From contig DCIF01000044.1 of NCBI GenBank assembly GCA_002315795.1, positions 1 to 5,165 on the forward strand: 5,165 nt of DNA. The letters run 5' to 3'. The DNA comes from Bacteroidales bacterium UBA1733. GTDB taxonomy: Bacteria > Bacteroidota > Bacteroidia > Bacteroidales > UBA3663. Shown in pieces: positions 1-5,165 of the stretch. The notes beneath the pieces are model-generated. The model had not been told where the DNA came from, searched no databases, and saw only the letters and a list, made by a program, of their open reading frames with translations. The position numbers and the translations under genes are program-made. The first letter of the stretch is position 1. Each line of letters starts with the position of its first letter.

Positions 1-84
1 ACTGGTTTACTTTCAGTAGAGGTGCTGTAATTTGTACTTTTCTTTAAATATTGAGGAAAAATTGATAATTATTTTTTCTTTTTC

Positions 85-115
85 TTGCTAAACAAGCGTA
101 ATTATCATATCTTTG
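85..115 (+). promoter_or_regulatory. Bacteroidetes-type promoter for the membrane protein gene
   Basis: A -33 element TTG (85-87) and a -7 element TATCTTTG (108-115, matching TAnnTTTG) are separated by 20 bp, which fits the spacing known for the Bacteroidetes primary sigma factor. Transcription would start around 120-124, giving a short AT-rich leader of about 20 nt before the ATG at 140. The -7 element contains the in-frame TTG at 113, so that codon cannot be a start on this transcript. The leader has no Shine-Dalgarno sequence, which is normal in this phylum. Confidence 0.75.
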
Positions 116-139
116 CACCACTATTTAATTAAAAGTATT

Positions 140-721
140 ATGCATCACATTATCAGTTTCATTCTTCGTATTGCCTATGCAGCTTGTTTCGGCTATATCC
201 TGATGCTGCATACCGATGATATCATCAACTATATTCCTCAGTTGTTGGGAGGTTTACTCATGCTCGAATGTGTAGCACAGTTGCTTGAGTTGATCTATCT
301 GAAGGCAAAGACTGAAGTAAATGTTTTGTTTTTTATCATTCCTGTTTCTGTACTGCTCTATGGATTGTTCCTGATTTTTGGTTGTACGTTGAAGATCGAT
401 CCAAACGCTGCAGTACGTGAGGTATTCATGCCGACGGCAGGATGGAGCTGGCTTACTCTCTGGATGCAGATTGGAGGCTTCTGTTGTATGGCTTTTGTGA
501 TCTCGGAGATTATCATCTCTATAGTCTTCTTTAAGCCGATCTACAGACCTGCAAAGTTTGCAGAAGAAAAGGCTCAACAGAAAGAAGCACAGAAAGCTTT
601 GGAGGCTGAGAGAGCTCGCATAGAAGAGTTGGCTGCTCAGAAAGAACGTGAATTAGCAGCAGAGAATGCAGCAAAAGAAGCTGCAGTTAATGAGAATGCT
701 ACAAATCATGAAATGAGTTAA
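140..721 (+). CDS. Unidentified four-helix membrane protein with a coiled-coil C-terminal tail
   Basis: The 193-residue product has four hydrophobic segments, at about residues 4-23, 33-54, 61-81 and 107-133. A polar tail follows (about 134-193), rich in Ala, Glu, Lys and Gln and with helical coiled-coil character (runs such as EEKAQQKEAQKALEAERAR). The even number of helices and the charged tail suggest that both ends are cytoplasmic. I do not recognise the family. The second helix (PQLLGGLLMLECVAQLLELI) loosely resembles HdeD/DUF308-type membrane repeats, but that is only a resemblance. The start was set at ATG 140 because the longer reading frame begins at a TTG inside the promoter's -7 element. 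The gene has its own promoter and converges on uvrC, with a shared hairpin terminator between them, so it is a single-gene transcript and its context gives no clue to function. No catalytic motif or signal peptide cleavage site is visible. Confidence 0.85.
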   Translation: MHHIISFILRIAYAACFGYILMLHTDDIINYIPQLLGGLLMLECVAQLLELIYLKAKTEVNVLFFIIPVSVLLYGLFLIFGCTLKIDPNAAVREVFMPTAGWSWLTLWMQIGGFCCMAFVISEIIISIVFFKPIYRPAKFAEEKAQQKEAQKALEAERARIEELAAQKERELAAENAAKEAAVNENATNHEMS

Positions 722-774
722 TTGATTTATCTTAAAATATTGACAATCAATTAATAATAAATATTATTCTAAAT

Positions 775-820
775 ACAAATAACACAACTCAAGTAATTAA
801 ACTTGGGTTGTGTTATTTGT
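775..820. terminator. Bidirectional intrinsic terminator between convergent genes
   Basis: Two 20-nt arms (775-794 and 801-820) are reverse complements except at one position, with a 6-nt loop (AATTAA, 795-800). In the plus-strand RNA the odd position is a U-G wobble, so the stem is continuous; in the minus-strand RNA it is an A-C mismatch. Both outer flanks are U-rich in the relevant RNA, though neither has a long uninterrupted U tract. The right arm overlaps the last codons and the stop codon (813-815) of uvrC. The position between two convergent genes fits a terminator serving both. Confidence 0.85.
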
Positions 821-2756
821 TATCTTGATTAAAATACTCCACTAACTTAGTAGTTTTTGCTGGACCAACTACCGTTTGAAGTTCTTCTACTGTGGCTTGC
901 TTCAAACGTTTGACACTCTTGAATACCTTCAATAGTTCCTGTTTCGTCTTTGGTCCTACACCAGGAATCTCATCCAGTTCAGAACGTGTTTGAGACTTGC
1001 TTCGTTTCTGTCGGTGGAAGGTAATAGCAAAACGGTGTACTTCGTCTTGAATACGCTCCAGGAGATGGAAGAGACTGGTGCCTTGTTTCACATCTACTGC
1101 TGCTGGCGGTTCGCCAAAGAGCATCTGCCTGGTTCGATGGTGTCCATCTTTAACCAATCCACCAATCGGGATATTAAGTTTCTCTCTGATGTCTGCCATG
1201 TGTTGTTCGGTAATCTCACCTCTCAGATGTTGTTTCAGATACTGTCCTAAGAGATCAGCCAGTCCTTGACGAATGACACCCATCTGCCCTACTCCACCGT
1301 CGGCCAGAATCAGGTCTGGCATCTCGCGACATTCATCAATCAATCGCTGATAGCGTCGCATGACTACTTCGTGCATCGAAGCGTAATCATCAGGTCCGGC
1401 TACTGAACGTATATTAAAATGACGATATTCTTTCTTTTCAGGTTTGCCATTCATGAAGACTACGCAACTGGCCACAGGGTCAGAACCTGAAATGTTTGAG
1501 TTATCAAAAGACTCTATATGTCGGGGAAGATTAGGTAAGTTGAGCTGCTTCTGAATCTCTGATAAGAGTCGGGTCTGTCGTTGTTCAGGATTCAGTTTTT
1601 CCTGTTGTTTGATTAAATCCAGACGATATTGCCTGCAGTTCTTCTCTGCCAGTTCCAAGAGCTTCCGCTTGTCTCCTCGCTGTGGAATGAAAGCGTAACA
1701 ATGATCCGGGACGATGCTGGGTTCAAAGGGAACAATCAGTTCGGTGATTTTGTTATTTTGTTCCTTTGTTATTTCCGTTTCACGTGAATCGTTGTCTTCT
1801 GACTCAAATCGCTCTCGCAGTTCCATAATACCAAGAGCCAACAGATCTTCTTTGGGTTCGTCAATCTGTTTCTTATATTCGATGGTATAAGAAGAGATAA
1901 TGGCTCCTTGCACAATATGGAAATATGAAACGATGGCGGAACTGTCTTCTTCGTCGTAAGCAAAGACATCTACATCGCTGATAGTAGATGGAACAATGTT
2001 CGAACGTGTACGATAATTCTCGATGAGTTCTATGCGTTCTTTGATCTTGGCTGCTGCTTCAAAGTCCCATAATTCAGCTTTGTTTTGCATCTCTCCTTTG
2101 AGATGACTCATTAATTCGGCGGTATGTCCGCGAAGTATTTGCTTGATTTCTTCTATACCTTCTGTGTATGTTTCACGTGAAACCTTACCTACACAAGGAC
2201 CCAGACACTTCTCTATATGGTATTTCAGACAGACTTTGTAGCCTTTTTCAACCATCGAATCCTGTAGGTTGAGGCTACAGGTGCGGATGTGGTAGAGTTG
2301 CTGGAAGAGTTCAATCAGCGTCTTTGCCACCATTACGTTGGTGTATGGACCGAAGTAAGCGGAACCGTCTTTAACCAGATTACGGGTCAGAAAGACACGA
2401 GGAAAGGCTTCGTTGCGCACACAGATCCATGGGTAAGTCTTACCGTCTTTAAGCAGAACGTTGTATTTCGGCTGATGCATCTTGATCATGCGGTTCTCCA
2501 GATTGAGCGCATCATTCTCGGTATTTACAACGATGTATTTAAGGTCATAGATCTGTCTGACCAGGTTGGCCGTCCGTCGCGATTCGTGCTCCTTAGTAAA
2601 ATAACTCTGCACGCGACGCTTTAGATTCTTTGCCTTACCCACATAAATAATGGTGCCCTCGGCGTCAAAATAACGATAGACGCCGGGGCAGTCAGGCATC
2701 AGATTGACGATGCCCATGAGATATTCGTAACGAGGATTATCCTTGGCTTGAATCAT
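813..2756 (-). CDS. uvrC: UvrABC system protein C (excinuclease subunit C)
   Basis: UvrC makes both the 3' and 5' incisions beside a DNA lesion handed over by UvrA and UvrB in cytoplasmic nucleotide excision repair. The 647-residue product has the full family layout. An N-terminal GIY-YIG nuclease occupies about residues 22-100, with GVY (25-27), YVG (38-40), Arg47/48 and the Glu of LENRM (87). Cysteines 160, 176, 184 and 188 (C-X15-C-X7-C-X3-C) resemble the Fe-S ligands reported for E. coli UvrC. A UvrB-binding UVR motif lies at about 213-248. The RNase H-like nuclease has Asp418 (FDNSN), Asp486 (ADGG) and the HRFAITFHR segment (574-582). Helix-hairpin-helix repeats are at about 592-646. It is some 37 residues longer than the 610-residue E. 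coli protein, with extra sequence at about 316-340 and 504-528. The ATG at 2756 was chosen because the N-terminal domain follows directly; Met14 is a possible alternative. It is last in the mnmG-apt-uvrC block, with no clear Shine-Dalgarno sequence. Confidence 0.97.
   Translation of the reverse strand: MIQAKDNPRYEYLMGIVNLMPDCPGVYRYFDAEGTIIYVGKAKNLKRRVQSYFTKEHESRRTANLVRQIYDLKYIVVNTENDALNLENRMIKMHQPKYNVLLKDGKTYPWICVRNEAFPRVFLTRNLVKDGSAYFGPYTNVMVAKTLIELFQQLYHIRTCSLNLQDSMVEKGYKVCLKYHIEKCLGPCVGKVSRETYTEGIEEIKQILRGHTAELMSHLKGEMQNKAELWDFEAAAKIKERIELIENYRTRSNIVPSTISDVDVFAYDEEDSSAIVSYFHIVQGAIISSYTIEYKKQIDEPKEDLLALGIMELRERFESEDNDSRETEITKEQNNKITELIVPFEPSIVPDHCYAFIPQRGDKRKLLELAEKNCRQYRLDLIKQQEKLNPEQRQTRLLSEIQKQLNLPNLPRHIESFDNSNISGSDPVASCVVFMNGKPEKKEYRHFNIRSVAGPDDYASMHEVVMRRYQRLIDECREMPDLILADGGVGQMGVIRQGLADLLGQYLKQHLRGEITEQHMADIREKLNIPIGGLVKDGHHRTRQMLFGEPPAAVDVKQGTSLFHLLERIQDEVHRFAITFHRQKRSKSQTRSELDEIPGVGPKTKQELLKVFKSVKRLKQATVEELQTVVGPAKTTKLVEYFNQDNK
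1777..1790. other. Candidate parS (ParB-binding) site within uvrC
   Basis: GTTTCACGTGAATC matches the 14-bp parS core GTTYCACGTGRAAC at 13 of 14 positions, including the central CACGTG palindrome. It codes for Ser-Arg-Glu in the poorly conserved segment of UvrC at about residues 316-340, where protein constraint is probably weak. As a lone site it would be unconvincing; it is listed because three similar sites lie nearby. Confidence 0.4.
2169..2184. other. Candidate parS (ParB-binding) site within uvrC, best match
   Basis: The 16-mer TGTTTCACGTGAAACC matches the B. subtilis parS consensus TGTTNCACGTGAAACA at every defined position but the last. The inner 14 bp (2170-2183) form a perfect palindrome. 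On the minus strand it codes for Val-Ser-Arg-Glu-Thr, just after the cysteine cluster of UvrC. ParB CTPase clamps load at such sites and spread, acting in chromosome segregation. That role is known for the family and is inferred here. Confidence 0.65.
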
Positions 2757-2762
2757 ATAATT

Positions 2763-2811
2763 AATTCATAATTCATAATTACTAATTCATAATTGAGATT
2801 TCATAATTGAT
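2763..2811. repeat. Heptanucleotide tandem repeat, left array (AATTCAT type)
   Basis: Seven consecutive 7-bp units in exact phase read AATTCAT, AATTCAT, AATTACT, AATTCAT, AATTGAG, ATTTCAT and AATTGAT. The array begins 6 bp from the uvrC start codon and fills the uvrC-proximal part of the apt-uvrC gap. Short heptamer repeats of this kind occur in intergenic DNA of cyanobacteria and Bacteroidota. They often give spurious reading frames with MNYEL-like repeats, as one on the opposite strand does here. Confidence 0.8.
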
Positions 2812-2812
2812 A

Positions 2813-2826
2813 GTTCCACGTGAAAT
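2813..2826. other. Candidate intergenic parS (ParB-binding) site
   Basis: GTTCCACGTGAAAT matches the degenerate parS core GTTYCACGTGRAAC at 13 of 14 positions. It is the only CACGTG in the window outside a coding region, so codon choice cannot explain it. It sits near the middle of the loop of the 25-bp inverted repeat, between apt and uvrC. Confidence 0.5.
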
Positions 2827-2848
2827 TGCGCTGAAATGGCGCGGCAGA

Positions 2849-2883
2849 AATAATTATGAATTATGAATTAGTAATTATGAATT
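2849..2883. repeat. Heptanucleotide tandem repeat, right array (ATGAATT type)
   Basis: Five 7-bp units, in the opposite orientation to the left array, read AATAATT, ATGAATT, ATGAATT, AGTAATT and ATGAATT. The array ends 5 bp before the apt stop codon. Together with the left array it forms the 25-bp inverted repeat. Confidence 0.7.
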
Positions 2884-2888
2884 CTCTC

Positions 2889-3422
2889 TTATTCTCCCTC
2901 GTACACTACAGGACAGTAGACCTCACAGTCCTCAGGGAACTTCTCACGACCCTTCAGATCTACGAGTTCGATGATACAGTTGACATAAACCTTTTTTACA
3001 CCGAGCTTCTTGCAGAGATCGTAGGCTGCTTTCATCGTGCCGCCAGTAGCCATCAGGTCATCGTGGATCAATACGATGTCTTCACTGTTGAGTGCATCTT
3101 TGTGAATCTCGATTTTATCCACGCCATACTCTAAAGCATATTCCTGTGAGATGGTCTCTGCTGGTAACTTGCCTGGCTTGCGGATGGTGACGAAGCCAGC
3201 GCCGATATTGTTGGCAATGATCGGACCGAGGATGAAACCACGGCTCTCAATACCCAATACTTTGGTAATGCCAAGACCTGTGTAGTGGCCGGTCAGTCCA
3301 TTGGCCAATTCACGGAGACACTCATGGCTCTTCAATACGGTAGTGATGTCACGGAACATGATGCCAGGCTTTGGAAAGTCTGGGATGGTGCGAAGATTCG
3401 CTTTGATTAATTCAATGTTCAT
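2889..3422 (-). CDS. apt: Adenine phosphoribosyltransferase
   Basis: Apt converts adenine and phosphoribosyl pyrophosphate (PRPP) to AMP and pyrophosphate in cytoplasmic purine salvage. The 177-residue product is of normal length for a bacterial Apt and appears complete. It opens with the typical N-terminal segment (IRTIPDFPKPGIMFRDIT-like, about residues 10-28). The ESRGF segment follows at 59-63, and the RKPGKLP flexible-loop motif at 81-87. The PRPP-binding motif is at about 117-131 (VLIHDDLMATGGTMK), with the paired Asp residues at 121-122 and the ATGGT loop. In this motif His120 replaces the more usual Val or Asp before the acidic pair, a minor variation. The ATG at 3422 gives the expected N-terminus and lies 18 nt after the mnmG stop, so the two are almost certainly cotranscribed. 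The 18-nt spacer is A-rich on the coding strand (AAAACAAAGAAAT) with no clear Shine-Dalgarno sequence. Confidence 0.96.
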   Translation of the reverse strand: MNIELIKANLRTIPDFPKPGIMFRDITTVLKSHECLRELANGLTGHYTGLGITKVLGIESRGFILGPIIANNIGAGFVTIRKPGKLPAETISQEYALEYGVDKIEIHKDALNSEDIVLIHDDLMATGGTMKAAYDLCKKLGVKKVYVNCIIELVDLKGREKFPEDCEVYCPVVYEGE

Positions 3423-3440
3423 ATTTCTTTGTTTTATGTT

Positions 3441-5165
3441 TTACCTTCCCATCAAAACTAATAAGATATTAATGTCGGCTGGTGATACTCCCGGTATTCT
3501 GCTTGCCTGTCCTATCGTCTCAGGACGGATACGAGTCAGTTTCTGACGAGCCTCAATAGTGAGTTGCTGTAGCTGATTGTAATCTATATTCTTCGGCAGA
3601 TGTATGGCCTCAAGGCGTGTAAGCTTTTCTGCAGCAGCTTTCTCTCGCTCGATGTAACCTGCATACTTAATGCGAATCTCTGCTGCTTCGATAATCTCTT
3701 CCTTAAGGTCCATCAGATCTGTGATAGAGACCAGACTATCAGCAGGAAGTTTAGCTTCATGCGCTCTATCCAATGCCTCTGCCAACTCAAAGATATATGT
3801 TGCCAGCAGGTGCAGGTTTAACTCCGGACGATTGACTAAAGCAATGAGTTTGCAGCCTTCTTTAAGTTCGGCACTTCCCATCTCTCGCAATGATTCATTG
3901 AACGATGGTTTCACGTGGAACGTTTCACAGAACTGAACCAATTGATCAATCTGCTGCTTCTTGAGACAGGTCAACTGGTAGCGATATTCATCGGCCAAAC
4001 CTGTAGCGTATGCACGTGGTGTGAGTCGCATGTCAGCATCGTCCTGACGAAGCAGAATTCGGTATTCCGCACGTGAAGTAAACATACGATAAGGTTCATC
4101 TACTCCCTTGGTGACTAAGTCATCAATCAATACGCCAATATAGGCTTCGTCACGACCTAAGGTGAATGGTTCCTTTCCTTGTACCTTCAGCGCTGCGTTG
4201 GCACCTGCCACGAGTCCTTGTCCAGCTGCTTCTTCATAGCCGGTAGTGCCATTGACCTGTCCGGCAAAGTATAATCCCTCACAACGTTTGGTCTCTAAAG
4301 TGTGTCGCAACTGTGTCGGATCAAAGAAATCATACTCAATGGCATAGCCTGGACGATATGCTTTGACATGGCGTAGAGCTGGTATCTGATGTAAAGCCTC
4401 CAACTGTATGTCAATAGGTAGCGAAGAAGAGAATCCATTGAGGTAATACTCCTGAGTATCAGTACCTTCCGGCTCTAAAAACAGTAAATGATGGTCCTTG
4501 TCAGCAAAGGTTACGATCTTTGTTTCGATACTTGGACAGTAGCGGGGTCCGATAGACTGAATCTGACCATTGTAAAGAGGCGAATCAGGCAAACCTTCTC
4601 TTAATATCTCATGCACCTTTTCGTTGGTCTGGATCGTAAAACAAGGACGTCCTCCTCTTTCACCATCATAACCATCCATTGTTTCGCTGGGTCCCTCAGG
4701 CAGGTTGTAAGGAGAATCAAACTTTGGAGGAAGATAAGAGAAGCGACCCGTCTCATCGCCGAACTGTTGTTCTGCTAAAGAGAAGTCAATGGTTCGGCCA
4801 TCCAGACGAACGGGTGTTCCCGTCTTCATACGTCCCGTCTCGAAGCCGACCGACTTGAGTTGTTCGGTAAGACCATAGCTGGCAGGTTCGGCTACTCGTC
4901 CGCCCTCGATCATGGTGCGTCCGATGTGCATCAATCCGTTAAGGAAAGTGCCGGCAGTCAGCACTACGGCTTTAGCCATAAAGGTCACTTCCATCTGGGT
5001 CTTGACACCAGTCACTTTAAGTGTTGACTCCTCCCCTACCCCATCGAATAGAAACTCCGTGACGGTATCCTGCCAGATATCCAGATTCGGAGTGTTCTCT
5101 AAGACGCGACGCCATTCCCAGATGAACTTGCCACGGTCGGCCTGAGCACGTGGACTCCACATGGC
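3441..5165 (-). CDS. mnmG: tRNA uridine 5-carboxymethylaminomethyl modification enzyme MnmG, 5' end outside window
   Basis: MnmG (GidA) is the FAD-dependent partner of the GTPase MnmE. Together they place the (carboxymethyl)aminomethyl group on C5 of wobble uridine 34 in certain tRNAs. The frame runs off the right edge. By comparison with E. coli MnmG (629 residues), about 90-100 N-terminal residues are missing, including the first FAD-binding GxGxxG. The Met at 5162 is internal (the WSPRAQADR segment), not the start. Counting from that Met, visible family motifs are AVVLTAGTFLNG (66-76), GRMKTGTPVRLDGRTIDF (110-127), PRYCPSIE (206-213) with its conserved Cys, RPGYAIEYDFFDP (270-282), GLYFAGQVNGTTGYEEAAGQG (296-316) and PYRMFTSRAEYR (357-368). 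The C-terminal domain ends with IGQASRIPGVSPADI (550-564), which contacts MnmE and tRNA in the family. Residues about 146-172 (SPYNLPEGPSE and a Gly/Glu-rich stretch) look like extra sequence relative to E. coli. It is the most upstream gene visible in the mnmG-apt-uvrC block. Confidence 0.97.
   Translation of the reverse strand, partial: AMWSPRAQADRGKFIWEWRRVLENTPNLDIWQDTVTEFLFDGVGEESTLKVTGVKTQMEVTFMAKAVVLTAGTFLNGLMHIGRTMIEGGRVAEPASYGLTEQLKSVGFETGRMKTGTPVRLDGRTIDFSLAEQQFGDETGRFSYLPPKFDSPYNLPEGPSETMDGYDGERGGRPCFTIQTNEKVHEILREGLPDSPLYNGQIQSIGPRYCPSIETKIVTFADKDHHLLFLEPEGTDTQEYYLNGFSSSLPIDIQLEALHQIPALRHVKAYRPGYAIEYDFFDPTQLRHTLETKRCEGLYFAGQVNGTTGYEEAAGQGLVAGANAALKVQGKEPFTLGRDEAYIGVLIDDLVTKGVDEPYRMFTSRAEYRILLRQDDADMRLTPRAYATGLADEYRYQLTCLKKQQIDQLVQFCETFHVKPSFNESLREMGSAELKEGCKLIALVNRPELNLHLLATYIFELAEALDRAHEAKLPADSLVSITDLMDLKEEIIEAAEIRIKYAGYIEREKAAAEKLTRLEAIHLPKNIDYNQLQQLTIEARQKLTRIRPETIGQASRIPGVSPADINILLVLMGR
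3908..3921. other. Candidate parS (ParB-binding) site within mnmG
   Basis: GTTTCACGTGGAAC fits the degenerate parS core GTTYCACGTGRAAC at all 14 positions. A second left half-site, GTTTCAC, follows at 3922-3928, exactly 14 bp after the first, within GTTTCACAGAAC. On the minus strand it codes for Phe-His-Val-Lys-Pro in a less conserved part of MnmG (about residue 415 counted from Met at 5162). Confidence 0.5.

Larger units (their letters stand above)
2770..2883. repeat. Perfect 25-bp inverted repeat in the apt-uvrC gap
   Basis: Positions 2770-2794 and 2859-2883 are exact reverse complements, separated by 64 bp. The arms are almost pure A/T and are built from the heptamer units. The loop contains a parS-like site (2813-2826) and a GC-rich mini-palindrome (GCGC at 2828-2831 and 2839-2842). 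In the apt-uvrC transcript the arms could pair just upstream of the uvrC start and affect readthrough or translation. There is no U-tract, so a terminator is not supported. It could also be a small dispersed repeat element of the MITE type, but no target-site duplication is evident. Confidence 0.8.

Noticed and set aside
1..30. Possible 3' end of an upstream plus-strand gene (frame reading TGLLSVEVL then TAA)
   Set aside because: Ten codons without context cannot be told from chance; no motif is recognisable. The 1-84 stretch otherwise shows only AT-rich DNA with T runs.
113..139. Longer start (TTG at 113) for the membrane protein
   Set aside because: The TTG is part of the -7 promoter element, so it would not be inside the transcript; ATG 140 fits better.
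990..1250. Plus-strand reading frame opposite uvrC, and similar ones opposite mnmG and the membrane protein gene
   Set aside because: They overlap well-identified genes in antisense and show no family features.
3115..3123. TTATCCACG, one base from a DnaA box
   Set aside because: It is a single near-match inside apt with no cluster, no AT-rich unwinding region and no dnaA, so there is no basis to call an origin in this window.
2856..3134. Plus-strand reading frame of 92 codons beginning MNYELVIMN
   Set aside because: It starts in the heptamer repeat and then runs antisense through apt; it has no promoter or domain and is typical of spurious frames from these repeats.
3453..3460. TAGTTTTG on the minus strand, a match to the -7 element TAnnTTTG, about 30 nt before apt
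   Set aside because: No TTG lies at the -33 spacing and the bases are fixed by the conserved LLVLM codons of mnmG. Coding and chance explain it.
4013..5152. Additional CACGTG hexamers at 4013-4018, 4070-4075 and 5147-5152
   Set aside because: They lack the parS flanks and all fall on Pro/Ser-Arg-Ala codons of mnmG, so codon use is the simpler explanation.

Overview
The window looks like chromosomal DNA from a member of the Bacteroidota, most likely a Prevotella-like or Bacteroides-like organism. The evidence is a TTG-N20-TAnnTTTG promoter (the Bacteroidetes primary sigma factor type), AT-rich leaders without clear Shine-Dalgarno sequences, and the order mnmG-apt-uvrC, which I recall from that phylum. 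The genus is inferred from protein character, not from a database search.

Layout, left to right. Positions 1-107 hold no convincing gene and lead into a promoter at 85-115. A plus-strand gene (140-721) encodes an unidentified four-helix membrane protein with a charged coiled-coil tail. A strong inverted repeat (775-820) lies between this gene and the convergent minus-strand block and probably terminates transcription in both directions. The minus-strand block, in transcription order, is mnmG (5165 down to 3441, 5' end outside the window), apt (3422-2889) and uvrC (2756-813). mnmG and apt are 18 nt apart. apt and uvrC are separated by 132 bp of AT-rich heptamer repeats that form a perfect 25-bp inverted repeat.

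The three minus-strand genes are housekeeping genes with different jobs: tRNA wobble-uridine modification (MnmG), adenine salvage (Apt) and nucleotide excision repair (UvrC). No second promoter is evident between them, so they are probably cotranscribed from a promoter beyond the right edge.

The most interesting signal is not a gene. Four close matches to the ParB-binding site parS (14-bp core GTTYCACGTGRAAC) lie within about 2.1 kb, at 1777, 2170, 2813 and 3908. Two are in uvrC, one is in the apt-uvrC gap inside the inverted repeat, and one is in mnmG. In many bacteria mnmG (gidA) lies near oriC and parAB, so this may be a centromere-like, origin-proximal ParB loading region. No oriC, parA or parB is visible here. 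I see no mobile element, CRISPR array, tRNA or rRNA, and no clearly novel enzymatic system.
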